Source: Stutzerimonas kirkiae (GTDB lineage: Bacteria; Pseudomonadota; Gammaproteobacteria; Pseudomonadales; Pseudomonadaceae). From it: a DNA stretch of 60,729 nt. How positions within the stretch are numbered: the first letter of the stretch is position 1; every line of letters starts with the position of its first letter. Positions 1-9,650 of the stretch are shown piece after piece. The stretch covers positions 1 to 60,729 of the forward strand of contig NZ_QJUO01000026.1 of NCBI RefSeq assembly GCF_004327335.1. The letters are read 5' to 3'. The notes under the pieces are model-generated. The model was not told the origin of the DNA and searched no databases. It worked only from the letters and a program-made list of their open reading frames with translations. Both the position numbers and the translations under genes were made by a program.

Positions 1-3000
1 GTATCTCGGTGCTCACCGCCGTGCTGTCGAAGCCCAGGTTCTCCAGCGCGCCCGGCTGCCCTGCGTTCGCTTCGCTGACGCCGGTGATGGCGTTGGCGAT
101 GCTGTCGTTTTCCAGGTACACGTCGTCGCGGTTGACCGCCGTGTCCACCGAGCCGCTGCTGGCGTTGGCGGCGATGGTGATGGTCTCGCCATTCTGCAGC
201 GTCACGCTGATCGCGTTGTTGGTGGTCACCGGGTTGTTGTTGGCATCCACCAGGCTGGCGGTGTAGGTGATGCTGCCGCCGTCTTCGCTGGTGCTGGCGG
301 TGGCCGTCAGCTTGACGGTGACGCTATCGATGGTATCGCTGATCTGCGCCGTCGCCGTGGCGCCGGTCACATCGGTGGCTTCGAAGTTGCCGCCGTCGAT
401 CGCCGTCACCGTCGCCGTCAGGCTGCTCGGATCGACATAGACATCCGAGTCCTGGGTCGCGATAAAGAGTTCGCCGTAGCCACTCGCATCCACCACCACG
501 GTGTACGCGGTACCGCCCACGTCCACACTCAGCGTCGCCGGAGTACCGGCTTGCGGCGGATTGCTCAACTGGAACTTGAAGGTGACGCCCGCGTCATCCT
601 CGGTCACGTCGGTGGTCGATACCACCACCGCGGTGGTGTCGATGGTGTCGTTGATCGTCACCGTCGCCGTATCGCTGCTGTCCAGGCTCTCGAAGTTGTG
701 AGCGCCGGCATCGCTGACGCTGACCACGTAGCTTTCACCGTCCACATAGACGTCGTCGCCCTGCACGCTGAACGGCGTCGAGACGGCGGTGCTGCTGCCG
801 GCGGTAAAGGTGATGGTCGCACCGTTGTCCAGGGTCACGGTGAAGTCGCGATCGGTCGGATTGCTCAAGGTGGCGCTGATGGTCGCCGTGCCCGAGCCTT
901 CGTCGACCGTCACATCGCCCAGGGTCAGGGTGGTGGTGTCGATGGTATCGCTGATCTGCGCCGTCGCCGTGGCGCCGGCCACATCGGTGGCTTCGAAGTT
1001 GCCGCCGTCGATCGCCGTCACCGTCGCCGTCAGGCTGCTCGGATCGACATAGACATCCGAGTCCTGGGTCGCGATAAAGAGTTCGCCGTAGCCACTCGCA
1101 TCCACCACCACGGTGTACGCGGTACCGCCCACGTCCACACTCAGCGTCGCCGGAGTACCGGCTTGCGGCGGATTGCTCAACTGGAACTTGAAGGTGACGC
1201 CCGCGTCATCCTCGGTCACGTCGGTGGTCGATACCACCACCGCGGTGGTGTCGATGGTGTCGTTGATCGTCACCGTCGCCGTATCGCTGCTGTCCAGGCT
1301 CTCGAAGTTGTGAGCGCCGGCATCGCTGACGCTGACCACGTAGCTTTCACCGTCCACATAGACGTCGTCGCCCTGCACGCTGAACGGCGTCGAGACGGCG
1401 GTGCTGCTGCCGGCGGTAAAGGTGATGGTCGCACCGTTGTCCAGGGTCACGGTGAAGTCGCGATCGGTCGGGTTGCTCAAGGTGGCGCTGATGGTCGCCG
1501 TACCCGAGCCTTCGTCGACCGTCACATCGCCCAGGGTCAGGGTGGTGGTGTCGATGGTATCGCTGATTTGCGCCGTCGCCGTGGCGCCGGTCACATCGGT
1601 GGCTTCGAAGTTGCCGCCGTCGATCGCCGCCACCGTCGCGGTCAGGCTGCTCGGATCGACATAGACATCCGAGTCCTGGGTCGCGATAAAGAGTTCGCCG
1701 TAGCCACTCGCATCCACCACCACGGTGTACGCGGTACCGCCTACGTCCACACTCAGCGTCGCCGGAGTACCGGCTTGCGGCGGATTGCTCAACTGGAACT
1801 TGAAGGTGACGCCCGCGTCATCCTCGGTCACGTCGGTGGTCGATACCGCCACCGTGGTGGTGTCGATGGTGTCGTTGATCGTCACCGTCGCCGTATCGCT
1901 GCTGTCCAGGCTCTCGAAGTTGTGAGCGCCGGCATCGCTGACGCTGACCACGTAGCTTTCACCGTCCACATAGACGTCGTCGCCCTGCACGCTGAACGGC
2001 GTCGAGACGGCGGTGCTGCTGCCGGCGGTAAAGGTGATGGTCGCACCGTTGTCCAGGGTCACGGTGAAGTCGCGATCGGTCGGGTTGCTCAAGGTGGCGC
2101 TGATGGTCGCCGTACCCGAGCCTTCGTCGACCGTCACATCGCCCAGGGTCAGGGTGGTGGTGTCGATGGTATCGCTGATTTGCGCCGTCGCCGTGGCGCC
2201 GGTCACATCGGTGGCTTCGAAGTTGCCGCCGTCGATCGCCGCCACCGTCGCGGTCAGGCTGCTCGGATCGACATAGACATCCGAGTCCTGGGTCGCGATA
2301 AAGAGTTCGCCGTAGCCACTCGCATCCACCACCACGGTGTACGCGGTACCGCCTACGTCCACACTCAGCGTCGCCGGAGTACCGGCTTGCGGCGGATTGC
2401 TCAACTGGAACTTGAAGGTGACGCCCGCGTCATCCTCGGTCACGTCGGTGGTCGATACCGCCACCGTGGTGGTGTCGATGGTGTCGTTGATCGTCACCGT
2501 CGCCGTATCGCTGCTGTCCAGGCCCTCGAAGTTGTGAGCGCCGGCATCGCTGACGCTGACCACGTAGCTTTCACCGTCCACATAGACGTCGTCGCCCTGC
2601 ACGCTGAACGGCGTCGAGACGGCGGTGCTGCTGCCGGCGGTAAAGGTGATGGTCGCACCGTTGTCCAGGGTCACGGTGAAGTCGCGATCGGTCGGGTTGC
2701 TCAGGGTGGCGCTGATGGTCGCCGTGCCCGAGCCTTCGTCGACCGTCACATCGCCCAGGGTCAGGGTGGTGGTGTCGACGGTATCGTCCACCACGGTATT
2801 GGCCGGGGAAGGGTCTACCACCAGGGTTTCGAAATTGCCGCCGGTGGCGTCGGTGATGGCAACCGACAGGTCCGGCGCGCCGTTGTAGATATCGTTGCCC
2901 GCCACATAATCCACCGAGCCGCTGGTAGCGCCGTCGGGAATGGTGATGGTCTGGCCGTTGCTCAGGGTAACGGTCACATCGCCCTGCGCCGGATTGGTCA

Positions 3001-3877
3001 GGCTGGCGGTGTAGGTCACCGTTCCATTTTCATTGACGCTTGGCGTGGCCGTCAGGGAGACGGTGGTTTCATCGCTATCGTCCACCACGGTGGTGGTCGT
3101 GGTGCTGGAAGTGTTCAGCGAACTGTAGTTGCCGCCAGTGGTGCCGCCGATGCCGACCGTCAGCACGTCGTCGGCCTGCCTGTAGCTGTCATCAGGCCGG
3201 CTCGAGGGAATGCTGCCAGTGCCACTGGTCGCGCCGACAGGGATCGTGATCACCACGCCGTTGGTCAGGGTGACCACCAGCGGACTCCCCACCACGGGGC
3301 TGTTGACCGTGAGCGTATAGGTAATCGGCTCGCCTTCGACGATCTGCTGCGGGGCGGTGAGCGTGAGGATGGCGGCAAAGGATGAACTGCCGGACTCAGG
3401 CTCGCCGAGCGTCTCCCGGCTGTTGTTGAATTCGACCGAGATGCCTTCTGTCGGATAACCCGGATCGGCCACGACCCGCTCCCCCGTCAGGTCGAGCACC
3501 ACGGCGGTGTGGCTGCCGCCACCCTCGCCAGCCTCGCCCGCGGCCGCCGCACCGGCGGCGGTCGCCTCGAGCCCGCTGGTCGGATCCGTCGGGTCGGCCC
3601 CATCGGCGATGGCTTGCTGCAATGCCTCTATATCGTCGCCAGGCCCACTGGCGGGCCGATCCTCGCTCAGCCCGGCCACCTCGCCCCAGCGACTTTCACG
3701 CCCTACATCAAGGGTACGCCCGTCCGGCAACTCAATGGTGATGGCGCCACTCGCACCGGTCAGAACTTCCTCACCGGTAAAGACCCGGTCCCCCTCTACC
3801 AGCAAACGGCGGGCGCCATCCGCGGCGACGGCGAAGACCTGTCCTACAACACCTTTGACAACACCAATGATAGCCAT
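1..3877 (-). CDS. lapA: LapA-type giant surface adhesin, N-terminal part (runs off the left edge)
   Basis: Large cell-surface adhesin of the LapA family, which holds biofilm cells to surfaces until LapG cuts it. I translated the minus strand from the ATG at 3877, which has AAGGAG seven bases upstream, and the frame stays open to the window edge. Residues 1-100 form a retention module (start MAIIGVVKGVVGQVFAVAAD). TAAG at residues 106-109 (3551-3562) matches the known LapG di-alanine cleavage site in sequence and position. An acidic Ser/Thr/Gly/Asp-rich region of about 100-residue beta-sandwich modules follows, each ending in motifs like SDTIDTTT or NDTID. Between about 326 and 2775 a pair of modules (204 residues) is repeated four times with almost no change. 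The C-terminal RTX and secretion signal lie outside the window, and no lapD or lapG is seen here. Divergent from lapEBC. Confidence 0.9.
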   Translation of the reverse strand, partial: MAIIGVVKGVVGQVFAVAADGARRLLVEGDRVFTGEEVLTGASGAITIELPDGRTLDVGRESRWGEVAGLSEDRPASGPGDDIEALQQAIADGADPTDPTSGLEATAAGAAAAGEAGEGGGSHTAVVLDLTGERVVADPGYPTEGISVEFNNSRETLGEPESGSSSFAAILTLTAPQQIVEGEPITYTLTVNSPVVGSPLVVTLTNGVVITIPVGATSGTGSIPSSRPDDSYRQADDVLTVGIGGTTGGNYSSLNTSSTTTTTVVDDSDETTVSLTATPSVNENGTVTYTASLTNPAQGDVTVTLSNGQTITIPDGATSGSVDYVAGNDIYNGAPDLSVAITDATGGNFETLVVDPSPANTVVDDTVDTTTLTLGDVTVDEGSGTATISATLSNPTDRDFTVTLDNGATITFTAGSSTAVSTPFSVQGDDVYVDGESYVVSVSDAGAHNFEGLDSSDTATVTINDTIDTTTVAVSTTDVTEDDAGVTFKFQLSNPPQAGTPATLSVDVGGTAYTVVVDASGYGELFIATQDSDVYVDPSSLTATVAAIDGGNFEATDVTGATATAQISDTIDTTTLTLGDVTVDEGSGTATISATLSNPTDRDFTVTLDNGATITFTAGSSTAVSTPFSVQGDDVYVDGESYVVSVSDAGAHNFESLDSSDTATVTINDTIDTTTVAVSTTDVTEDDAGVTFKFQLSNPPQAGTPATLSVDVGGTAYTVVVDASGYGELFIATQDSDVYVDPSSLTATVAAIDGGNFEATDVTGATATAQISDTIDTTTLTLGDVTVDEGSGTATISATLSNPTDRDFTVTLDNGATITFTAGSSTAVSTPFSVQGDDVYVDGESYVVSVSDAGAHNFESLDSSDTATVTINDTIDTTAVVVSTTDVTEDDAGVTFKFQLSNPPQAGTPATLSVDVGGTAYTVVVDASGYGELFIATQDSDVYVDPSSLTATVTAIDGGNFEATDVAGATATAQISDTIDTTTLTLGDVTVDEGSGTATISATLSNPTDRDFTVTLDNGATITFTAGSSTAVSTPFSVQGDDVYVDGESYVVSVSDAGAHNFESLDSSDTATVTINDTIDTTAVVVSTTDVTEDDAGVTFKFQLSNPPQAGTPATLSVDVGGTAYTVVVDASGYGELFIATQDSDVYVDPSSLTATVTAIDGGNFEATDVTGATATAQISDTIDSVTVKLTATASTSEDGGSITYTASLVDANNNPVTTNNAISVTLQNGETITIAANASSGSVDTAVNRDDVYLENDSIANAITGVSEANAGQPGALENLGFDSTAVSTEI
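326..2775 (-). repeat. Four tandem 612-bp repeats inside the adhesin gene
   Basis: The period is exactly 612 bp (204 codons), seen for example in the same stretch beginning at 501, 1113, 1725 and 2337. Copies differ by only a few substitutions, such as T-to-C changes near 1566 and 2178. Each unit encodes two different beta-sandwich modules. The repeats are in frame, so gain or loss of a unit would change adhesin length without breaking the frame. Confidence 0.93.
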
Positions 3878-4400
3878 GGGTTTCTCCTTGAGAACACTCT
3901 TAATCTGTAAAGTGCAGCCGGGCTTAATAGCCTTCCAACAAGAATAGCCAGCACATCGCTGCCCCAACTATACCCATTCGACCGCCCCGCACCTATGCGC
4001 TTTTTTACAACTTACCATCCACAATTCGCACCCGAACCGACACCCGCCGACAATCGGAAAACCATTTTTTTGACGCCATAATTACATCACCTAACCTCAT
4101 CCCGACCCCAGCAAACGCCGGACTTCCACGACAATTACCCTAGATTCGATGAATATTGGAAATTCGCCGAATATATATATAGAAATCAGCAAAAGAAGCG
4201 GACCTAACCCATGCATAGACACAAAAAAACATCATTTTAAGCAACACTGCTTTTAACAATCCTCACCGCTCGTACTCTATGCAGGGACAACCCTGCGCCC
4301 TAACATGGGAAAGATCATTCCCACGTCAGTATTTCACCGCTGGGAAACAGCGACATTAAGAACCGGACGTTATCTGTAACATCCCAAAGGAACTCCTCGC
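3878..4400. promoter_or_regulatory. Divergent lapA / lapE control region
   Basis: This 523-bp intergenic stretch is clearly more AT-rich than its neighbours, for example around 4020-4100 and 4150-4260. It separates the minus-strand adhesin from the plus-strand secretion operon, so it must hold both promoters. In other pseudomonads lap genes are controlled through c-di-GMP and FleQ. I could not identify a certain FleQ box or sigma site by eye. I see no gene here. Confidence 0.5.
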
Positions 4401-5753
4401 ATGAAATTCCAGCGCAGCCTTGCAGCCGCCTCAATAATGCTCGCCATGTCAGGCGTCACATCAGCGGAAGATCTGCCTAACGCCATCCAGCAGGCGCTCA
4501 ATTACCACCCTGAAGTGAGCCGCTCCATAAACAGCCGCCACGTCGCAGAGAAAGAGCTGCGTGCCGTGAAAGGCGGCTACCTGCCTTCCGTGACATTGAG
4601 CGCGGGCACTGGCCGCGAGGGCACCGACAGCCCATCGACCCGCAGCGGTGGCAGCCACTGGAGAAACCTGCACCGTAGCGAAGGCAGCATCAACCTGAAC
4701 CAGATGATCTTCGACGGCTTCGCCACGCCCAACGAAGTCGGCCGCATGAAAGCCACCGTCAATTCCCGTGCCTGGTCCGTGCTGGGCACCAGCGAAAACA
4801 CCGCCCTGCGCGCCGTCGAGGTCTACCTGGATGTGCTGCAGAGGCAGGAGTTCGTGCACCTGGCCAGTGAAAACCTGAGAAGCCATGAACGTATCTTCGA
4901 CCAGATCCGCCTGCGCACCGAGCGTGGCGTGGGCCGGCTGGCCGACCTGGATCAGGCCGAGGCCCGCCTGGCCCAGGCCCGCAACAACCTGCTGACGGAA
5001 GAAACCAACCTGACCGATGCCAAGACCAACTACTTCAGCGTGACCGGCACCCTGCCCGAGGCCCTCGCCACGCCGACGCCGCTGGCAGGCCGCCTGCCGG
5101 CCAGCCTGGAGGACGCCCGGAAGATCATGATCGCCACCAATCCGCTGCTGAAATCCGCGGAGGCCGACATCGAGGCGACGGAACGCCAGTACGCCACGTC
5201 CAAGTCCACCTACTACCCTCGCTTCGATGCACAACTGTCGCGCGCCGCGGACAACAACATCGACGGCACCGAGGGGCACGTCAATGAATGGCAGGCGATG
5301 GTACGAATGAACTACACCCTGTTCCAGGGCGGGTCGAACAAGGCGACCCGGGAAGCACGCGCCTACCAGGTCAACGAAGCCCTGGACGTGCGCAACAACG
5401 CCCTGCGCCAGCTCAACGAAGAACTGACCCTGGGCTACTCCGCACTGGACAATGCCCGTCGCCAGTTGCCGATAGCCAAGGACTACGCCGACCGCTCGCT
5501 GAAAGTCCGCGACGCCTACCAGCAGCAGTTCGCCCTTGGCGAGCGAACCCTGCTCGACCTGCTGGACAGCGAGAACGAACTGTTCACGGCACAGCGCCGC
5601 CATACCGAGGTGAAATACATAGAACTATTCACCCAGTACCGGATCCTTGGTACGACCGGCGAGTTGCTGAAGAGCCAGTCCGTGGTGGCCCCGATGGCGA
5701 GTACAGTACTGAGTGACAGCAAGACCAGGATCGATCTGCCAGGCCTGAACTGA
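4401..5753 (+). CDS. lapE: TolC-family outer membrane protein of the adhesin secretion system
   Basis: A 450-residue outer membrane efflux protein that should form the exit channel for the LapA-type adhesin. A signal peptide is visible at residues 1-22 (ending SGVTSA, mature ED). The rest is the two-fold repeated alpha-helical/beta-barrel pattern of TolC proteins, with heptad-rich helices such as LADLDQAEARLAQARNNL and the late motif GERTLLDLLDSENELF typical of type I secretion TolC partners. AAAGGA lies 10 bases before the ATG. It is first in a co-directional lapE-lapB-lapC set and divergent from the adhesin. The family assignment is firm; the symbol rests on context. Confidence 0.9.
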   Translation: MKFQRSLAAASIMLAMSGVTSAEDLPNAIQQALNYHPEVSRSINSRHVAEKELRAVKGGYLPSVTLSAGTGREGTDSPSTRSGGSHWRNLHRSEGSINLNQMIFDGFATPNEVGRMKATVNSRAWSVLGTSENTALRAVEVYLDVLQRQEFVHLASENLRSHERIFDQIRLRTERGVGRLADLDQAEARLAQARNNLLTEETNLTDAKTNYFSVTGTLPEALATPTPLAGRLPASLEDARKIMIATNPLLKSAEADIEATERQYATSKSTYYPRFDAQLSRAADNNIDGTEGHVNEWQAMVRMNYTLFQGGSNKATREARAYQVNEALDVRNNALRQLNEELTLGYSALDNARRQLPIAKDYADRSLKVRDAYQQQFALGERTLLDLLDSENELFTAQRRHTEVKYIELFTQYRILGTTGELLKSQSVVAPMASTVLSDSKTRIDLPGLN

Positions 5754-5774
5754 TCGCTTCCGGGCAATAAAGAG

Positions 5775-5801
5775 CGGGGGACTCCGGAGCCGGATCCCCC
5801 G
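5775..5801 (+). terminator. Hairpin between lapE and lapB
   Basis: CGGGGGA (5775-5781) pairs with TCCCCCG (5795-5801), and the interval can pair further through CTCCGGAG/CCGGA. No clear U-run follows, so this may be a partial terminator or an mRNA processing/stability element that lowers lapBC relative to lapE. Confidence 0.5.
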
Positions 5802-5839
5802 TCGTTCATGCAAGATATCTCGCAGAAGAAACCCTACCC

Positions 5840-8044
5840 ATGAGTGATACCGCCGATCCGACAGTCCCCCCTCTGCCAGACGCCAACGCTGTTGAGTCCG
5901 GCCACAGGCAGGAACGCCGTGATCCTCGCGAGATGCACGACGACCCCCTGCTCGATGGCCTGCTGATTCTCTGCACACTGCATGATCGCCCGGCCAGCCG
6001 CGCCACGCTGACCTCCGGCCTGCCGCTCAAGGACCAGCGCCTGAGCGATGACCTGCTGCCCCGGGCCGCCGCCCGTGCGGGCCTGCAGGCACGACTGATG
6101 CGCCGCCCGCTGGAGAAGATTCCAGCCATGTCGCTGCCGGCCATGCTGTTCCTGCGTGACGAACGTACCGCCATCCTGCTCGGCTATGACCAGCAGGGCC
6201 GGGCCCGGCTGATGCCCTGCGAAACCGAAGGCGGGGAAATCGCCCTGCCGGTCGAGGAACTGCGGGAGCAGTACAGCGGGCGCGTGCTCTTCGCCCAGCC
6301 GCGCCACCAGCATGATCTCCACCATGAACAACTGGTGCCACGCACCCGCTCCTGGTTCCGCGACACCCTCAAGCTGTCACGCTTTCTTTATATGGATGCG
6401 ATAGCGGCCAGTTTCTTCATCAACCTGATCGCCATCGCCACCCCGCTGTTCGTCATGAACGTCTACGACCGTGTGGTGCCCAACCAGGCCGAGGCCACGC
6501 TCTGGGTGCTGGCCATCGGCATCAGCGGCGCCTTCCTGTTCGACCTGATCCTCAAGACCCTGCGCGGCCTGTGCCTGGACATCGCCGGCAAGAAGACCGA
6601 CCTGATCATTTCCGCCACGCTGTTCGAGCGCATCACCGGCATGTCGATGAAGGCACGCCCGTCGCGCATCGGCAGCTTTGCCCAGAACATCCACGAATTC
6701 CAGTCGCTGCGGGACTTCCTCTCGTCGCTGACGCTGACCGCGCTGATCGACCTGCCCTTCACCCTGCTGATCCTGGTGGTCATAGGCCTGCTCGGCGGCC
6801 CGCTGGTATTCGTGCCGCTGTTGGCCTTCCCGATCGCCCTGCTGGCCAGTTGGGCCCTGCAGAAACCCCTGGCGGCGACCATCGAGCGCTCGCTGAAACT
6901 GGCCAGCGAGCGCCAGTCCACCCTGATCGAGACCCTCGGCGGGCTGGATGCGATCAAGATCAACAATGCCGAGAGCGAACGCCAGTACCACTGGGAACAC
7001 ACCATCGGCAGCCTGAGCAAACTGGAGCTGCGCGCCAAGGTGCTGTCCTCGCTGGCGGTCAACCTGACCCAGTGGATCCAGCAATTCGCCGGGGTCGCCA
7101 TGATCGTCGCCGGGGTCTACCTGATCATGGCCGGCAACCTGAGCATGGGCGGGCTGATCGCCAGCTATATGCTCAACAGCCGCGCCCTGGCCCCCCTCGG
7201 GCAACTGTCGGGCCTGATCACGCGCTACCAGCAGGCGCGCCTGACCATGACATCGACCGACCAGATGATGGACCTGCCGCAGGAGCGGCAGAGCACCGAA
7301 AGGCCGTTGCAACGGCCGTCCCTGCACGGCGAGATCGAGCTGCGCCAGGTGGACTTCAGCTACCCCGAGCAGCAGACGCTGTCGCTGGAAGGCGTCAACA
7401 TCCACATCCAGCCCGGCGAGAAGGTCGGCATCATCGGCCGCACCGGTTCCGGCAAGAGCTCCCTGGAAAAACTCATCCTCGGCCTTTACGCCCCCAGCGC
7501 CGGTAGCCTGCTGATGGATGGCATGGATATCCGCCAACTGGATGTCAGCGAGATACGCCACAACATCGGCTACGTTCCCCAGGACATCCAACTGTTCAGC
7601 GGCACCCTGCGCGACAACCTGGTAATGGGCGCCCGCTACGTGGAAGACGAAGCCATATTGCGCGCCGCCGAACTGGCTGGCGTGCATGACTTCGCCCGGC
7701 TCCACCCGGACGGCTACAACCTGCAGGTCGGCGAGCGCGGCCAGAACCTTTCGGGCGGCCAGCGCCAGGCCGTGGCCATCGCCCGCGCGCTGCTGCTCGA
7801 CCCGCCGATCCTGGTCATGGACGAGCCCAGCAGCGCCATGGACAACAGCAGCGAGGAGCGCCTGAAATCCCTGCTGACACCGATCGTCGCCAACAAGACA
7901 CTGATACTGGTTACCCACCGCGCCTCCATGCTGTCGCTGGTCGACCGCCTGATCATCATCGAAAAGGGCAAGGTCATCGCCGATGGCCCGAAAGCAACCG
8001 TCATGACCGCCTTGAAGAAGGGACAGATCAATGTCTCTCGCTGA
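5840..8044 (+). CDS. lapB: Type I secretion ABC transporter ATPase/permease for the adhesin
   Basis: A 734-residue inner-membrane ABC exporter that powers adhesin secretion with LapC and LapE. The N-terminal 30-150 region looks like the C39-like domain of RTX exporters without an obvious catalytic cysteine. Membrane segments span about residues 175-450. The nucleotide-binding domain carries Walker A GRTGSGKSS (about residue 535), signature LSGGQRQAVAIARAL (about 639) and Walker B ILVMDEPSSAMD (about 657). Length and architecture match LapB. The ATG follows GAAACCCTACCC, which is not a strong ribosome site. The 3' end overlaps lapC by 14 bases, suggesting translational coupling. Confidence 0.92.
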   Translation: MSDTADPTVPPLPDANAVESGHRQERRDPREMHDDPLLDGLLILCTLHDRPASRATLTSGLPLKDQRLSDDLLPRAAARAGLQARLMRRPLEKIPAMSLPAMLFLRDERTAILLGYDQQGRARLMPCETEGGEIALPVEELREQYSGRVLFAQPRHQHDLHHEQLVPRTRSWFRDTLKLSRFLYMDAIAASFFINLIAIATPLFVMNVYDRVVPNQAEATLWVLAIGISGAFLFDLILKTLRGLCLDIAGKKTDLIISATLFERITGMSMKARPSRIGSFAQNIHEFQSLRDFLSSLTLTALIDLPFTLLILVVIGLLGGPLVFVPLLAFPIALLASWALQKPLAATIERSLKLASERQSTLIETLGGLDAIKINNAESERQYHWEHTIGSLSKLELRAKVLSSLAVNLTQWIQQFAGVAMIVAGVYLIMAGNLSMGGLIASYMLNSRALAPLGQLSGLITRYQQARLTMTSTDQMMDLPQERQSTERPLQRPSLHGEIELRQVDFSYPEQQTLSLEGVNIHIQPGEKVGIIGRTGSGKSSLEKLILGLYAPSAGSLLMDGMDIRQLDVSEIRHNIGYVPQDIQLFSGTLRDNLVMGARYVEDEAILRAAELAGVHDFARLHPDGYNLQVGERGQNLSGGQRQAVAIARALLLDPPILVMDEPSSAMDNSSEERLKSLLTPIVANKTLILVTHRASMLSLVDRLIIIEKGKVIADGPKATVMTALKKGQINVSR

Positions 8045-9392
8045 TTTCGCAAGAACCCTCCGCCGTTACTTCCAGCCACAGGACGACAGCGGCCTGCAGG
8101 CCGTGCCCGAGGTCAACCGCGCCCTGGTCGAAGACGCACCGCGCATCGTGCGCCTGACCATCTGGGGGATCGTGGCGTTCCTGCTGTTCCTGCTGGTCTG
8201 GGCCGGCTTCGCCAGTATCGAGGAAGTCACCCGGGGCGATGGCAAGGCCATCCCGTCCTCCAGGCTGCAGAAGATCCAGAACCTGGAAGGCGGGATCGTT
8301 TCGGAGATATTCGTCCGCGACGGCGCGATAGTCGAAGCCGGGGCACCCCTGTTGCGCCTGGACGACACCCGCTTCTCCTCCAACGTTGGCGAAACCGAGG
8401 CCGACCGGCTGTCCCTGAGCGCCCGCATCACGCGCCTGCAGGCGGAGATCGACAACCAGCCGCTGGAGTTGCCCGAGGATATCCTCGAACGCGCGCCCGG
8501 CGTCGCCAGGGGCGAACAGGCGCTGTACGACAGCCGCCGCCAGCAATTGGAGGAAGAAGTTTCCGGGCTGTCCGAGCAATTGATCCAGCGCCAGCAGGAA
8601 CTGCGCGAGTTCCAGTCCAACGCCAACCAGTTCCGCAGCAGCCTGGCCCTGCTGCAACAGGAAATCCGCATGTCCGAGCCACTGATCGCGGCCGGCGCCA
8701 TTTCCCAGGTGGAAGTGCTGCGCCTGCGCCGCGCCGAAGTGGAAACCAGGGGCCAGTTGTCCGCCATCACGCTATCCATCCCGAAGGCCGAGGCCGCCAT
8801 CAAGGAAGTGCAGAACAAGGTCAAGGAAACCCGCAGCCGCTACAAAAGCGATGCCCTGCAGCAACTCAGCGAGGCACAGGCCGAGTTGAACAAGATCACC
8901 GCCACCGGCAGGGCCCTGGAGGACCGAGTCAACCGTACCCTGGTCACCTCACCGGTGCGCGGGATCGTGCAACAGATACTGGTGAACACCATCGGCGGCG
9001 TCATCCAGCCGGGCGACAGCCTGGTGGAAATCGTGCCACTGGACGACACCCTGCTGGTCGAAGCCAAGATACGCCCGCAGGACATCGCCTTCCTGCACCC
9101 CGGCCAAGAGGCCATCGTCAAATTCACCGCCTACGACTTCACCGTCTATGGCGGCCTGCAGGCCAAGCTGGAGCACATCAGCCCGGACAGCATCACCGAC
9201 GAGGAAGGCAACAGCTTCTACCTGATCCGCCTGCGCACGGACAAGAACCACCTGGGCAGCGAAGAAAACCCCTTGCTGATCATTCCCGGCATGGTGGCCT
9301 CGGTCGATATCATCACCGGGCGCAAGACCATTCTCAGCTACCTGCTCAAACCCATCATCCGCGCCAGGGCCGAAGCCTTGCGGGAGCGCTGA
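8031..9392 (+). CDS. lapC: HlyD-family membrane fusion protein of the adhesin secretion system
   Basis: A 453-residue periplasmic adaptor linking LapB to LapE. A short cytoplasmic N-terminus is followed by one transmembrane helix at about residues 43-64 (IVRLTIWGIVAFLLFLLVWA). A lipoyl/barrel half-motif follows (GKAIPSSRLQKIQNLEGGIV, typical of the family), then a long coiled coil (about 115-300) and the second barrel half with VTSPVRGIVQQI. The start lies inside the end of lapB. GGGACAG is the nearest purine-rich stretch, so coupled translation is likely. It completes a full type I apparatus in three genes. Confidence 0.92.
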   Translation: MSLADFARTLRRYFQPQDDSGLQAVPEVNRALVEDAPRIVRLTIWGIVAFLLFLLVWAGFASIEEVTRGDGKAIPSSRLQKIQNLEGGIVSEIFVRDGAIVEAGAPLLRLDDTRFSSNVGETEADRLSLSARITRLQAEIDNQPLELPEDILERAPGVARGEQALYDSRRQQLEEEVSGLSEQLIQRQQELREFQSNANQFRSSLALLQQEIRMSEPLIAAGAISQVEVLRLRRAEVETRGQLSAITLSIPKAEAAIKEVQNKVKETRSRYKSDALQQLSEAQAELNKITATGRALEDRVNRTLVTSPVRGIVQQILVNTIGGVIQPGDSLVEIVPLDDTLLVEAKIRPQDIAFLHPGQEAIVKFTAYDFTVYGGLQAKLEHISPDSITDEEGNSFYLIRLRTDKNHLGSEENPLLIIPGMVASVDIITGRKTILSYLLKPIIRARAEALRER

Positions 9393-9485
9393 GCGGGCCT
9401 GCGCCGCACACGCCTAGCCGTATTTCCCGGCCTTGGCGCACGGGCCCGGGGCACCGTTCCGGTGGGAAAGAGCACGAAACCGAAA

Positions 9486-9558
9486 GCCCTACGGACGATT
9501 CGGTATTGCACCGATGGCCCGTTCCATAGTCGCCTCGGTATTTACCGCGAGCCCGGTC
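9486..9558 (+). repeat. Dispersed 73-bp repeat, copy 1
   Basis: Begins GCCCTACGGACGATTCGG and ends CCGCGAGCCCGGTC. An inverted copy with about 82% identity by eye lies at 35076-35148. It sits in the 258-bp gap between lapC and rnfA, where no gene is seen, directly upstream of the rnf operon. Confidence 0.75.
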
Positions 9559-9650
9559 GGCGACACCGGAGTGCTTGTACCGCCCCAGGCGCTTCCCGAT
9601 AATAGCGGGCCTTTCAGCCATGCTTTCGCTGCGCGCGACGGAACCCCGCG

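Noticed and set aside
551..3385. A 944-codon open frame on the plus strand
   Set aside because: It is antisense to the adhesin gene. The repeat structure has the same 612-bp period and the product is an Arg/His/Gly-rich string without domains, whereas the minus strand gives a coherent LapA-type protein with retention module and TAAG site.
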